A stretch of DNA of 64,000 nt from Streptomyces yatensis (GTDB lineage: Bacteria; Actinomycetota; Actinomycetes; Streptomycetales; Streptomycetaceae). The translations under genes were made by a program, and so were the position numbers. Positions 33,814-42,732 of the stretch are shown in pieces. Where the stretch lies: the NCBI RefSeq assembly GCF_018069625.1, contig NZ_CP072941.1, forward strand, positions 3,472,001-3,536,000, read 5' to 3'. The notes below the pieces were generated by a model. It worked only from the letters and a program-made list of their open reading frames with translations, did not search any database and was not told where the DNA came from. Each line of letters opens with the position of its first letter. Within the stretch, counting starts at the first letter, position 1.

Positions 33814-36800
33814 GTGAGGCGAAGCAAGCCGGACCCCGCGCAAGACGCGCGAGGGAACTTCACCCCGCCGCCGCGTTCAGGCACAGCGGCGTCGCCCGCC
33901 GAGGCACCGGATCCACCCAGTGGTGGCCGGATCTCCCCTCGGAACTGGCGGGTGCGCGGCCGGCTGTACGCGATCCTGCTCATCCCCGTGCTCGTCGCCC
34001 TGGTCTTCGGTGGCTTCCAGGTCGCCTCCTCGGTCTCCACCTGGAACGAGGCGCGGGATGCCGAGCGCACCGCCCAGGTCGTCCGGGCCGCCACCACCTA
34101 CGCCCACGCGCTGGTCAACGAGCGCGACCTGAGCGCGGGCCCGCTGCTCAGCGGCACCAACGAGGCCACGGTCACCAAGGCGCGGGCCACCAGCGACGCG
34201 GCGAAGAAGGACTTCGACAAGGCCGTCGCCGATATGCCGCAGACGCCGACCATGAAGCGCCGCCTCAAAGCCTTCAGAGCCGCCGAACCGCAGCTGGCCT
34301 CCCTGCGCCGCAACGCCTACACCGACCGCCTGAACGGTGTGAAGACCGAAGAGGGCTATGTCGCCGTCGAGCACGGGCTGATCGAGTTCGCCAATGAACT
34401 GGGCCTGGGCACCGGCAACATCACGTCGTACGGCCGTACCGTCTACGCGGTATCCCTGGCCAAGGGCGCGGAGTCGCTGCAGCGCTCCATCGGCACCCAT
34501 CTGCTGGTCAAGCCCGGTCCGACCGCGACCGACCGCAAGACCCAGCTCACCTCCTTCACTTCGTACGTCTATCTCGAGGGCATCGCGCTCGGGGAGTTCG
34601 AGGCGGCCGGCACACCGCAGGACGTGACCCGGCTCGAGGACACCCTCACCACGGCAGAGAAGCGTGCGCAGGAGCAAATCGCCGAGGCGAAGCGCAAGGC
34701 CGAGGCGGACGGCAAGAAGTTCGTCGCGCCGCCCGGTATGGACCGGATGCTCAAGGCCATCGGCAGCGGCGCCTCGCCCACCGCGCTGGCCTCTCAGGGG
34801 GTCACCCCGGACGCCTGGTTCAACGCCTCCACGATCAAGTTCAACGCCTACCGGGACGTCGAGCAGACCCTGGTGAACAGGGCCGTGGACGAGGCGGCGC
34901 AGATCTCCTCGGACGCCCGCCGCGACGCGATCGTCAACGGCGCGATCGTGGTGCTGGCACTGCTCGCCGCCTTCTTCGTGGCCGGCCGGATGGCCCGCTC
35001 GATGAGCCATTCCATGCGGCAGCTGCGCAACGCCGCCTTCGATGTCGCCGAGAAGCGGCTGCCCGCGGTGGTCGACCAGCTCTCCCGCACCGACCCGGGA
35101 CGGGTGGACACCCGGGTCAGCTCGATACCGATCAACACCAGGGACGAGATCGGCGAGGTGGCCCGCGCCTTCGACCAGGTGCACCGTGAGGCGATCCGGC
35201 TCGCGGCCGAGCAGGCGATGCTGCGCGGCGGCGTCAACGCGATCTTCACCAACCTTTCCAGTCGCAACCAGGGACTGATCGAGCGGCAGCTGACCCTGAT
35301 CTCCGAACTGGAGAGCAGGGAGGCCGATCCGGACCAGCTGGAGCACCTCTTCCGGCTGGACCACCTGGCCACCCGTATGCGGCGCAACGGCGAGAACCTC
35401 CTGATCCTCGCGGGCGAGGAGCCCGGCCGGCGCTGGAACCAGCCGGTGCCGCTGATCGATGTGCTGCGCGCCGCCTCCTCGGAGGTGGAGTCCTACGAGC
35501 GCATCGAGCTGGCCGGCATCTCCGAGAGCGAGATCCACGGCACCGCCGTGACCGACCTGGTGCACCTCCTGGCCGAGCTGCTGGAGAACGCCACCACCTT
35601 CTCCTCCCCGCACACCAAGGTGCGGGTCACCTCGACCCGGCTGCCGGACGGCCGGGTGGTGGTGGAGATCCACGACAAGGGCATCGGCCTGACCGCCGAG
35701 GACTTCGCCGACATCAACCACAAGCTGGCCAATCCGCCGACGGTGGACGCCACGGTCTCCCAGCGCATGGGGCTCTTCGTGGTCGGCCGCCTCGCGGACC
35801 GGCACGGCATCCGGGTCCAGCTGCGCCCCTCCGGGGAGCAGGCGGGCACCACATCGCTGGTGATGCTGCCCGAGGCGATCACCCACGGCGGTGGCGGCGA
35901 GGAGCTGCCCCAGGACGACTTCACGGTCTCCCGGATCGTCCCCGAGCCGCGGCCCGCCCCGGCCTTCGAGGACGTCGGCGAGCTGTCCTCGCGCACCGCC
36001 GCCGAGCTGGGTTTCGACGACTCCGCGTACGACCGGGACCAGGGACATCACCAGTTTCAGGGCCAGTACAGCGGAATGGGGACCACCGGGTCCGAGCGGG
36101 ATCCGCGGCCCGGCCAGGCGCCTGCCGATCCGCTGGCGCAGTCGGCCTACCAGAATTCCGGCTATTCACAACCGGAAGCGGATTACACAACTCAAACGGA
36201 ACCCGAACAGCAGCCGTACATCGGCTACAACTCCCCCTCTCAGCAGGGAGAGTGGGGCGATTCCGGATCTTTCGAGATGCCCTACGCGTCGCAGTTCGGG
36301 ACCGAAGCGGAATCAGGACCCGGCGCTCCCGAAGTTTCTCGGGACCGCGTAGAGTTCCACCGTCCGGGCCCTTCCCCGAGCGGAATCCACTCGATGACCG
36401 ACGCCGGCCTTCCGCGTCGTGACAGGCAGTGGCAGCCGTCCGAGGAAACAGGGACACAGGGGATGGCCGGGGACCCGGCGGCGCCCACGGCGCCGGAGCG
36501 ACCCCGGCAGACACCCCAGCAGCAGGAGGACGGTGCCCCGTGGCAGTCGGAGAACGACCAGCGCTGGCACCGTGCCGAGCGGCTGCGCGACCCGAAGGCC
36601 GGAGGGGTCACAACATCCGGTCTGCCCCGCCGGGTGCCCAAGGCCAATCTGGTCGAGGGCTCCGCGGAGCCGACCGGACAGGGCGGCCCCCAGGTCTCCC
36701 GCGCCCCGGAGGACATCCGCGGCAGGCTGAGCAACCTGCGCCGCGGCGTCCAGCGGGGGCGCAGCGCGGGATCCGGGACCCCCGGGCGTGACCAGCATGA

Positions 36801-36846
36801 CCAACAGGGCTTCGGCCCCGGCAGCACCTACGATCAGGAGCGTTAG
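33814..36846 (+). CDS. cvnA: conservon sensor histidine kinase CvnA (second copy)
   Basis: 1010 residues from GTG-33814. TM1 ~51-73 (LYAILLIPVLVALVFGGFQV), a large helical sensor region distinct from the first copy, TM2 ~371-392, HAMP, then LDHLATRMRRNGENLLILAG. The ATPase domain has ELLENATTF (~587), IHDKGIGLTAED and QRMGLFVVGRL. The ~300-residue tail is Gln/Pro/Glu-rich without GDTGE repeats; codons at 36140-36330 are unusually AT-rich at third positions. The C-terminal block GLPRRVPKANLVEG...VSRAPEDIRGRLSNLRRG matches the first copy. Its stop is one base from cvnB. Confidence 0.93.
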   Translation: MRRSKPDPAQDARGNFTPPPRSGTAASPAEAPDPPSGGRISPRNWRVRGRLYAILLIPVLVALVFGGFQVASSVSTWNEARDAERTAQVVRAATTYAHALVNERDLSAGPLLSGTNEATVTKARATSDAAKKDFDKAVADMPQTPTMKRRLKAFRAAEPQLASLRRNAYTDRLNGVKTEEGYVAVEHGLIEFANELGLGTGNITSYGRTVYAVSLAKGAESLQRSIGTHLLVKPGPTATDRKTQLTSFTSYVYLEGIALGEFEAAGTPQDVTRLEDTLTTAEKRAQEQIAEAKRKAEADGKKFVAPPGMDRMLKAIGSGASPTALASQGVTPDAWFNASTIKFNAYRDVEQTLVNRAVDEAAQISSDARRDAIVNGAIVVLALLAAFFVAGRMARSMSHSMRQLRNAAFDVAEKRLPAVVDQLSRTDPGRVDTRVSSIPINTRDEIGEVARAFDQVHREAIRLAAEQAMLRGGVNAIFTNLSSRNQGLIERQLTLISELESREADPDQLEHLFRLDHLATRMRRNGENLLILAGEEPGRRWNQPVPLIDVLRAASSEVESYERIELAGISESEIHGTAVTDLVHLLAELLENATTFSSPHTKVRVTSTRLPDGRVVVEIHDKGIGLTAEDFADINHKLANPPTVDATVSQRMGLFVVGRLADRHGIRVQLRPSGEQAGTTSLVMLPEAITHGGGGEELPQDDFTVSRIVPEPRPAPAFEDVGELSSRTAAELGFDDSAYDRDQGHHQFQGQYSGMGTTGSERDPRPGQAPADPLAQSAYQNSGYSQPEADYTTQTEPEQQPYIGYNSPSQQGEWGDSGSFEMPYASQFGTEAESGPGAPEVSRDRVEFHRPGPSPSGIHSMTDAGLPRRDRQWQPSEETGTQGMAGDPAAPTAPERPRQTPQQQEDGAPWQSENDQRWHRAERLRDPKAGGVTTSGLPRRVPKANLVEGSAEPTGQGGPQVSRAPEDIRGRLSNLRRGVQRGRSAGSGTPGRDQHDQQGFGPGSTYDQER

Positions 36847-36847
36847 T

Positions 36848-37270
36848 GTGAGCCCGATGAGCCAGGCGGCGCAGAACCTGAACTGGTTGATCACCAACTT
36901 CGTGGACAACACCCCCGGGGTGTCCCACACCGTGGTGGTCTCCGCCGACGGACTCCTTCTGGCGATGTCCGAAGGCTTCCCCCGTGACCGAGCCGATCAA
37001 CTGGCGGCGGTGGCCTCCGGCCTGACCTCGCTCACATCCGGAGCCTCGCGCATCTTCGAAGGCGGCGTGGTCAACCAGACCGTCGTCGAAATGGAACGAG
37101 GCTTCCTCTTCATCATGTCGATCTCCGACGGATCCTCCCTCGCCGTGCTCGCTCACCCCGAGTGCGACATCGGCCTCGTCGGCTACGAGATGGCCCTGCT
37201 GGTCGATCGCGCGGGCAACGTCCTCACCCCGGATCTCCGCGCGGAATTGCAGGGCAGTCTTCTCAACTAG
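36848..37270 (+). CDS. cvnB: conservon roadblock/LC7 protein CvnB (second copy)
   Basis: 140 residues, MglB-like, virtually the same protein as the first CvnB (two substitutions). GTG-36848 is chosen by the same logic: GGAG in the upstream gene is seven bases ahead. A 98-bp stretch (36935-37032) is identical in DNA to 32065-32162. Confidence 0.93.
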   Translation: MSPMSQAAQNLNWLITNFVDNTPGVSHTVVVSADGLLLAMSEGFPRDRADQLAAVASGLTSLTSGASRIFEGGVVNQTVVEMERGFLFIMSISDGSSLAVLAHPECDIGLVGYEMALLVDRAGNVLTPDLRAELQGSLLN

Positions 37271-37352
37271 CAAACATGGAGTGCGTTTCGCGCCACCGCG
37301 CCATAGGGTGCGGTGGCGCGACCGGCAAGACAGGCGAGTTGGAGGAGGACAC

Positions 37353-38015
37353 GTGGCAACGCCCCCTAGCGGATATCCGTACGCCCACGGGCAGCCGTCC
37401 GAGCCGCGCGGAGAGGCCCCGATGAAGCGCTACAACTTCCCCTCCGCGCCCAGCCGTCAGGCCCGCTCTCCACAGCAGCCGGAGCCGCAGCAGGAGCAGC
37501 AGCCCCCGCGGCGGCAGCCGCAGCGGCCTCAGCAACAGCCGTACACGCCCTCCTACGCGCCTCCGGCGCCGCAGGAGGGGTCTTGGTACGACGCGCCCTC
37601 CGCGCCGCGTATCGAGCCCGTACAGCCGTCTGAGCGCCCCGCTCCGGAACCTTCCTCCCCCGCGGGCGGCACTCATAACCCTCTGGTGCGCCCGTACGCC
37701 ATGACTGGGGGCCGGACCCGGCCCCGGTACCAGCTCGCCATCGAGGCGCTGGTGCACACCACGGCCGACCCCGCTCAGCTCCAGGGCCAACTGCCCGAGC
37801 ACCAGCGGATCTGCCATCTGTGCCGCGAGATCAAGTCGGTCGCCGAGATCTCCGCACTGCTCGCCATTCCCCTCGGCGTGTCCCGGATCCTCGTAGCCGA
37901 CCTGGCCGAGGCGGGGCTCGTCGCCATTCATCAGCCGGGCGGCGACGAGTCCGCCGGCGGTCAGCCTGACGTGACACTGCTCGAAAGGGTGCTCAGTGGA
38001 CTTCGCAAGCTCTAG
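37353..38015 (+). CDS. cvnC: conservon DUF742 protein CvnC (second copy)
   Basis: 220 residues from GTG-37353 with GGAGGAGG ahead. It has a longer N-terminal Gln/Pro/Arg-rich region than copy 1 (PQQPEPQQEQQPPRRQPQ), then the same DUF742 domain with PLVRPYAMTGGRTRPRYQLA and CHLCREIKSVAEI. It overlaps cvnD by 20 bp, in a DNA stretch identical to copy 1. Confidence 0.92.
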   Translation: MATPPSGYPYAHGQPSEPRGEAPMKRYNFPSAPSRQARSPQQPEPQQEQQPPRRQPQRPQQQPYTPSYAPPAPQEGSWYDAPSAPRIEPVQPSERPAPEPSSPAGGTHNPLVRPYAMTGGRTRPRYQLAIEALVHTTADPAQLQGQLPEHQRICHLCREIKSVAEISALLAIPLGVSRILVADLAEAGLVAIHQPGGDESAGGQPDVTLLERVLSGLRKL

Positions 38016-38574
38016 CGGTGCAGCCCGCTCCACCACCTCCGCGAAAATCGTGGTGGCGGGCGGCTTCGGCGTGGGCAAGACCACGTTCGTCGGCGCGGTC
38101 TCGGAGATCAACCCGCTGCGCACCGAAGCCGTGATGACCTCCGCCTCGGCGGGGATCGACGACTTGACCCACGCACCGGACAAGACCACCACCACGGTGG
38201 CGATGGACTTCGGCCGCATCACGCTGGACCAGGACCTGATCCTGTACCTGTTCGGCACGCCCGGCCAGGACCGCTTCTGGTTCATGTGGGACGACCTGGT
38301 CCGTGGTGCCATCGGCGCGGTCGTCCTGGTGGACACCCGCCGCCTCGCCGACTGCTTCCCCGCGGTCGACTACTTCGAGAACTCCGGGCTGCCCTTCGTC
38401 ATCGCCCTCAACGGCTTCGACGGACACCAGCCGTACACCCCCGAAGAGGTCCGCGAGGCCCTGCAGATCGGCCCCGACGCGCCGATCATCATCACCGACG
38501 CCCGCCACCGCAGCGAGGCCAAGAGCGCGCTCATCACGCTGGTCGAGCACGCGTTGATGGCCCGGCTGCGGTAG
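37996..38574 (+). CDS. cvnD: conservon small GTPase CvnD (second copy)
   Basis: 192 residues, P-loop VVAGGFGVGKTTFVGAVSEI, LFGTPGQDRFWFMWDDL, and ALNGFDG at the G4 position. The N-terminus differs from copy 1 only near residues 9-14. A 117-bp stretch (38047-38163) is identical in DNA to 32953-33069 of copy 1. No cytochrome P450 gene follows, as it does in some other conservons. Confidence 0.93.
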   Translation: MDFASSSGAARSTTSAKIVVAGGFGVGKTTFVGAVSEINPLRTEAVMTSASAGIDDLTHAPDKTTTTVAMDFGRITLDQDLILYLFGTPGQDRFWFMWDDLVRGAIGAVVLVDTRRLADCFPAVDYFENSGLPFVIALNGFDGHQPYTPEEVREALQIGPDAPIIITDARHRSEAKSALITLVEHALMARLR

Positions 38575-38596
38575 CCGAGACCGGCGACAGAAGCCA

Positions 38597-38630
38597 AAAT
38601 CCCCTGCTCTCCGAGGAGAACAGGGGATTT
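38597..38630 (+). terminator. terminator of second conservon
   Basis: AAATCCCCTG (38597-38606) pairs with CAGGGGATTT (38621-38630), with an inner TCTCC/GGAGA helix; T-rich on the 3' side. It lies about 20 bp after the cvnD stop. Confidence 0.85.
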
Positions 38631-38648
38631 GTGCGTTCCCGGTCCGAA

Positions 38649-38721
38649 GCGCTCCGGGCGTCCGAAGCGTTCGGGGCATCCGAAGTGTTCGGGGCGTCCG
38701 GTGCGTTCAGGACGCCCGGCG
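38649..38721. repeat. 18-bp tandem repeat after second conservon
   Basis: Four units related to GCGTTCGGGGCATCCGAA, period 18, follow the terminator and run towards the accE 3' end. Units differ at a few positions. No gene is visible in 38631-38780. Confidence 0.65.
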
Positions 38722-38780
38722 CGGGGCCGGCGGCCTCCGGGCGGTGTGCGGCCGTCCGGAGGCGGCGGGGCCGCTCGCGC

Positions 38781-39020
38781 TCAGCCCTGCCAGCTGTGCG
38801 GCGCGCTGAACGCCGGGCGGCGCTCCAGACGGCGCCAGCGGGCGGCGCTGCGGCCCGGGCGGGTGGAGTCGGTGGGGCGGTAGGTGCCGGCGGCCGCGCG
38901 GGCCAGCAGCACCGCGGTGACCGCGGCCAGCTCCTCGGCGTCGGCGTGGCCCTTCTCGACCCGGACCAGGGTGGCCGCCGCCGCGGCGGCGGGATCGGCG
39001 ATATCGCTCGGTGTGCTCAC
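38781..39020 (-). CDS. accE: acyl-CoA carboxylase epsilon subunit
   Basis: 79 residues from GTG-39020. Key features: IRVEKGHADAEELAAVTAVL-like sequence (LVRVEKGHADAEELAAVTAV), and the C-terminal SARWRRLERRPAFSAPHSWQ typical of AccE/PccE. The epsilon subunit stimulates actinobacterial acyl-CoA carboxylases by binding the beta subunit. It lies 56 bp after the beta-subunit gene and is probably in the same operon. Confidence 0.9.
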   Translation of the reverse strand: MSTPSDIADPAAAAAATLVRVEKGHADAEELAAVTAVLLARAAAGTYRPTDSTRPGRSAARWRRLERRPAFSAPHSWQG

Positions 39021-39076
39021 GGTTTGTCTCTTCTCCCTTGTCGCGCGGGTTTCGCGCGAGGACACGAACTCAGAGG

Positions 39077-40660
39077 CTACTGCGGCGGGTTGCCGTGCTT
39101 ACGGGACGGCAGGTCGGCGTGCTTGTCGCGCAGCATCGCCAGCGACCGGATCAGGACCTCACGGGTTTCGGCCGGGTCGATCACATCGTCGACCAGCCCC
39201 CGCTCGGCCGCGTAGTACGGGTGCATCAGCTCGGACTTGTACTCCTTGACCATGCGGGCGCGCATGGCCTCGGGGTCGTCGGCGTCGGCGATCTGACGGC
39301 GGAAGATCACGTTGGCGGCGCCCTCGGCACCCATCACCGCGATCTCGTTGGTGGGCCAGGCGTAGGTCAGGTCGGCACCGATGGACTGGGAGTCCATGAC
39401 GATGTACGCACCGCCGTACGCCTTGCGCAGGATGACGGAGATCCGCGGCACGGTGGCGTTGCAGTACGCGTACAGCATCTTGGCGCCGTGCCGGATGATC
39501 CCGCCGTGCTCCTGGTCCACACCGGGCAGGAAGCCGGGCACGTCGAGGAAGGTGACCAGCGGGATGTTGAAGGCGTCGCACATCTGGATGAAGCGCGCGG
39601 ACTTCTCCGACGCCTCGATGTCCAGCACGCCGGCCAGCGACTGCGGCTGATTGGCGATGATGCCGACGACCTGGCCGTCGAGCCGGGTCATCGCACAGAT
39701 GATGTTGGTCGCCCAGCGCTCGTGGACCTCGAGGTACTCGCCGTCGTCGACGATCTCCTCGATGACCTTGCGCATGTCGTACGGCCGGTTGCCGTCGGCC
39801 GGGACGAGGTCCAGCAGCGAGTCGCCGCGCCGGGAGGCCGGGTCGTCGGACTCGACGGTCGGCGGGTTCTCCCGGTTGTTCTGCGGCAGCAGCGACAGGA
39901 GGTAGCGCACCTCCTCCAGGCACGTCTCCTCGTCGTCGTAGGCGAAGTGGCACACACCCGAGGTCTCGGCGTGCACATCCGCGCCACCCAGTCCGTTCTG
40001 GCTGACCTTCTCGCCGGTCACCGCCTGGACCACATCGGGTCCGGTGATGAACATCTGAGAGGTCTCCCGGACCATGAAGACGAAGTCCGTCAGCGCCGGG
40101 GAGTACGCCGCCCCGCCCGCGCACGGGCCGAGCATCACGCTGATCTGGGGGATGACGCCGGACGCCTTGGTGTTCCGCTGGAAGATGCCGCCGTATCCGG
40201 CGAGCGCCGAGACGCCCTCCTGGATACGGGCACCGGCGCCGTCGTTGAGGGACACCAGCGGCGCCCCGGCCGAGATGGCCATGTCCATGATCTTGTGGAT
40301 CTTGGTCGCGTGGGCCTCCCCCAGCGCCCCGCCGAAGATCCGGAAGTCGTGTGCGTAGACGAACACCGTCCGTCCGTGGACGGTCCCCCAGCCGGTGACG
40401 ACCCCGTCGGTGTAAGGCTTCTTCGCCTCCAGGCCGAACCCGGTCGCACGATGCCGCCGCAGCGGCTCCACTTCGTTGAAGGACCCCTCGTCAAGCAGCA
40501 GATCGATCCGCTCGCGAGCCGTCAGCTTCCCCTTGGCCTTCTGGGCCTCGGTCGCCCGCTCGCTCGGGCCGCGCCGAGCCTGCTCGCGAATCGCGTGCAG
40601 CTCGGCGACGCGCCCGCGAACGTCACTCGCCTCAGCAGGCGCACCTTCGAGATTGGTCAT
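39077..40660 (-). CDS. accB: acyl-CoA carboxylase beta subunit (carboxyltransferase)
   Basis: Transfers carboxyl from biotin to acetyl-/propionyl-CoA to give malonyl-/methylmalonyl-CoA. 527 residues from ATG-40660. Carboxyltransferase motifs: KLTARERIDLLLDEGSF, NDGAGARIQEGVSALAGYGG, VMLGPCAGGAAYSPALTDF, GFLPGVDQEHGGIIRHGAKM and RKAYGGAYIVMDS. With AccE and a biotinylated alpha subunit encoded elsewhere it likely supplies malonyl-CoA for fatty acids and polyketides; substrate preference cannot be fixed without structural comparison. Confidence 0.93.
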   Translation of the reverse strand: MTNLEGAPAEASDVRGRVAELHAIREQARRGPSERATEAQKAKGKLTARERIDLLLDEGSFNEVEPLRRHRATGFGLEAKKPYTDGVVTGWGTVHGRTVFVYAHDFRIFGGALGEAHATKIHKIMDMAISAGAPLVSLNDGAGARIQEGVSALAGYGGIFQRNTKASGVIPQISVMLGPCAGGAAYSPALTDFVFMVRETSQMFITGPDVVQAVTGEKVSQNGLGGADVHAETSGVCHFAYDDEETCLEEVRYLLSLLPQNNRENPPTVESDDPASRRGDSLLDLVPADGNRPYDMRKVIEEIVDDGEYLEVHERWATNIICAMTRLDGQVVGIIANQPQSLAGVLDIEASEKSARFIQMCDAFNIPLVTFLDVPGFLPGVDQEHGGIIRHGAKMLYAYCNATVPRISVILRKAYGGAYIVMDSQSIGADLTYAWPTNEIAVMGAEGAANVIFRRQIADADDPEAMRARMVKEYKSELMHPYYAAERGLVDDVIDPAETREVLIRSLAMLRDKHADLPSRKHGNPPQ

Positions 40661-40894
40661 GCAATGACGGTACGTTCCCGGACCCCCGGAAACGCATGTC
40701 AATTCCCTACAACGTCAGGGGCGTTTTGGTGGGCAGGCGGAACAGAACTGGACAGCGGCTTTCCCACTACCTGGTGTCCTAAAGGACTATCGACCCTGTC
40801 GGCATCCGACAAACCTCCAGGCGGCGACCGTGCGAGGGACGGGCTCGACCACCCGGATGGGCGGCGGCCGCTGGAGCGGCGACGCGGCCGGATC

Positions 40895-40929
40895 GGGGAA
40901 CGGAGCACGTCGGCCGCGCTCCGCTCCCC
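40895..40929 (-). terminator. hairpin after cimA
   Basis: GGGGAACGGAGC (40895-40906) pairs with GCTCCGCTCCCC (40918-40929) at 11 of 12 positions, 64 bp past the cimA stop. The remaining part of the 332-bp accB-cimA gap shows nothing else clear. Confidence 0.55.
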
Positions 40930-40992
40930 GTACCCTACTCCGGCGGCGGCCGGCGCCACGCGCGCCGGGCCCGCGGGGCCATGAGGCCCGGG

Positions 40993-42591
40993 TCACTCCT
41001 GCGGGTCCACCCCGGCCCGCAGCAGCCCGTAGGCGTAGGCGTCGTCCAGGGCCTGCCAGGAGGCGGCGATCACGTTCTCCCCGACGCCGACCGTCGACCA
41101 CTCCCCCTGGCCGTCGGCCGTGGAGACCAGCACCCGGGTCGTGGACTCGGTACCGTGCTTGCCTTCCAGGATGCGGACCTTGTAGTCCACCAGCTCCATC
41201 GTCGCCAGTTGCGGGTAGATCCGCTCCAGCCCCACCCGCAACGCCCGGTCCAGGGCGTTGACCGGGCCGTTGCCCTCCGCCGTGGCGACGATGCGCTCGC
41301 CCTTGGCCCACAGCTTCACCGTGGCCTCGTTGGCGTGGGTGCCGTCCGGGCGGTCCTCGACGATCGCCCGCCAGGACTCGACCCGGAAGTAGCGGCGGGG
41401 GCGGCCGTCGACCTCCTGGCGCAGCAGCAGCTCGAAGGAGGCGTCGGCGGCCTCGTAGGTGTAGCCCGCGAGCTCGCGCTCCTTGACCCGCTCGACGATC
41501 CGGCCCACCAGGGCGCGGTCGTCGCCGAGGTCGACGCCCAGTTCCTTGCCCTTGAGCTCGATCGACGCCCGGCCGGCCATGTCGGAGACGAGCATCCGCA
41601 TGGTGTTGCCGACCCGCTCGGGGTCGATGTGCTGGTACAGATCCGGGTCGACCTTGATCGCGGAGGCGTGCAGTCCGGCCTTGTGGGCGAAGGCGGAAAC
41701 GCCCACATAGGGCTGGTGAGTGGAGGGCGTCAGATTGACGACCTCGGCGATCGCGTGCGAGATCCGGGTCATCTCCTCCAGGGCGCCCTCCGGCAGCACC
41801 CGGCGGCCGTACTTGAGCTCCAGGGCCGCGACGACCGGGAAGAGGTTGGCGTTGCCCACCCGCTCGCCGTAGCCGTTGGCCGTGCACTGGACGTGGGTGG
41901 CGCCCGCGTCCACGGCGGCGAGGGTGTTGGCGACCGCGCAGCCGGTGTCGTCCTGGGCGTGGATGCCCAGCCGGGCGCCGGTGTCGGCCCGTACGGTGCG
42001 GACCACCGCGTCGATCTGGCCGGGGAGCATGCCGCCGTTGGTGTCGCAGAGGATCACCACCTCGGCGCCCGCCTCGTGGGCGGCGGAGACGACCTGCTTG
42101 GCGTAGTCCGCGTTGGCACGGTAGCCGTCGAAGAAGTGCTCACAGTCGAGGAAGACCCGGCGGCCCTGGGACCGCAGGTAGGCGACGGTGTCGCGGACCA
42201 TCGCGAGGTTCTCCTCGAGCGTGGTGCGCAGGGCCAGCTCCACATGACGGTCGTGGGACTTCGCCACCAGGGTGATCACCGGCGCTCCGGAGTCCAGCAG
42301 CGCCTTGACCTGGCGGTCGTCCTCGGCGCGTACCCCCGCCTTGCGGGTGGCGCCGAACGCCACCAGCTGGGCGTGCCGGAAGTCGATCTCGGCGCGGGCC
42401 CGGGCGAAGAACTCCGTGTCGCGCGGGTTGGCGCCGGGCCAGCCGCCCTCGATGAAACCCACGCCGAAGTCGTCCAGGTGACGGGCGATGGTCAGCTTGT
42501 CCGCGACCGTCAGGTTGATGCCCTCGCGCTGCGCTCCGTCGCGCAGGGTGGTGTCGAAGACATGGAAACCGTCGTCGGGCAGATCCTTCAT
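40993..42591 (-). CDS. cimA: citramalate synthase
   Basis: Condenses pyruvate and acetyl-CoA to (R)-citramalate, giving a threonine-independent route to 2-oxobutyrate and isoleucine. 532 residues. The catalytic loop is FDTTLRDGAQREGINLTV; other motifs are CDTNGGMLPGQIDA, GIHAQDDTGCAVANTLA, TANGYGERVGNANL and AFAHKAGLHASAI, with a C-terminal LeuA allosteric domain. The 2-isopropylmalate synthase family is related, but this length and motif set match the CimA branch. It is preceded by an attenuator-like leader (42702-42847). Confidence 0.93.
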   Translation of the reverse strand: MKDLPDDGFHVFDTTLRDGAQREGINLTVADKLTIARHLDDFGVGFIEGGWPGANPRDTEFFARARAEIDFRHAQLVAFGATRKAGVRAEDDRQVKALLDSGAPVITLVAKSHDRHVELALRTTLEENLAMVRDTVAYLRSQGRRVFLDCEHFFDGYRANADYAKQVVSAAHEAGAEVVILCDTNGGMLPGQIDAVVRTVRADTGARLGIHAQDDTGCAVANTLAAVDAGATHVQCTANGYGERVGNANLFPVVAALELKYGRRVLPEGALEEMTRISHAIAEVVNLTPSTHQPYVGVSAFAHKAGLHASAIKVDPDLYQHIDPERVGNTMRMLVSDMAGRASIELKGKELGVDLGDDRALVGRIVERVKERELAGYTYEAADASFELLLRQEVDGRPRRYFRVESWRAIVEDRPDGTHANEATVKLWAKGERIVATAEGNGPVNALDRALRVGLERIYPQLATMELVDYKVRILEGKHGTESTTRVLVSTADGQGEWSTVGVGENVIAASWQALDDAYAYGLLRAGVDPQE

Positions 42592-42690
42592 GGTTGGTCT
42601 GGCTCCTGTCGGATAAATCTCGGTCTACCGGAATATCCGGTTCCGCGCCCTCCTATGGTCCCTCACGCTTCGCGTCCGGCGGGATGGTCC

Positions 42691-42727
42691 GGAAAACGAA
42701 AAGACCCCTCGCGGGTGCGAGAGGTCT
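42691..42727 (-). terminator. attenuator hairpin in cimA leader
   Basis: On the minus strand AGACCTCTCGC, loop ACCC, GCGAGGGGTCT (one mismatch) is followed by TTTTCGTTTTCC. It lies about 50 bp after the leader-peptide stop and ~110 bp before the cimA ATG. Confidence 0.78.
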
Positions 42728-42732
42728 GCGCG

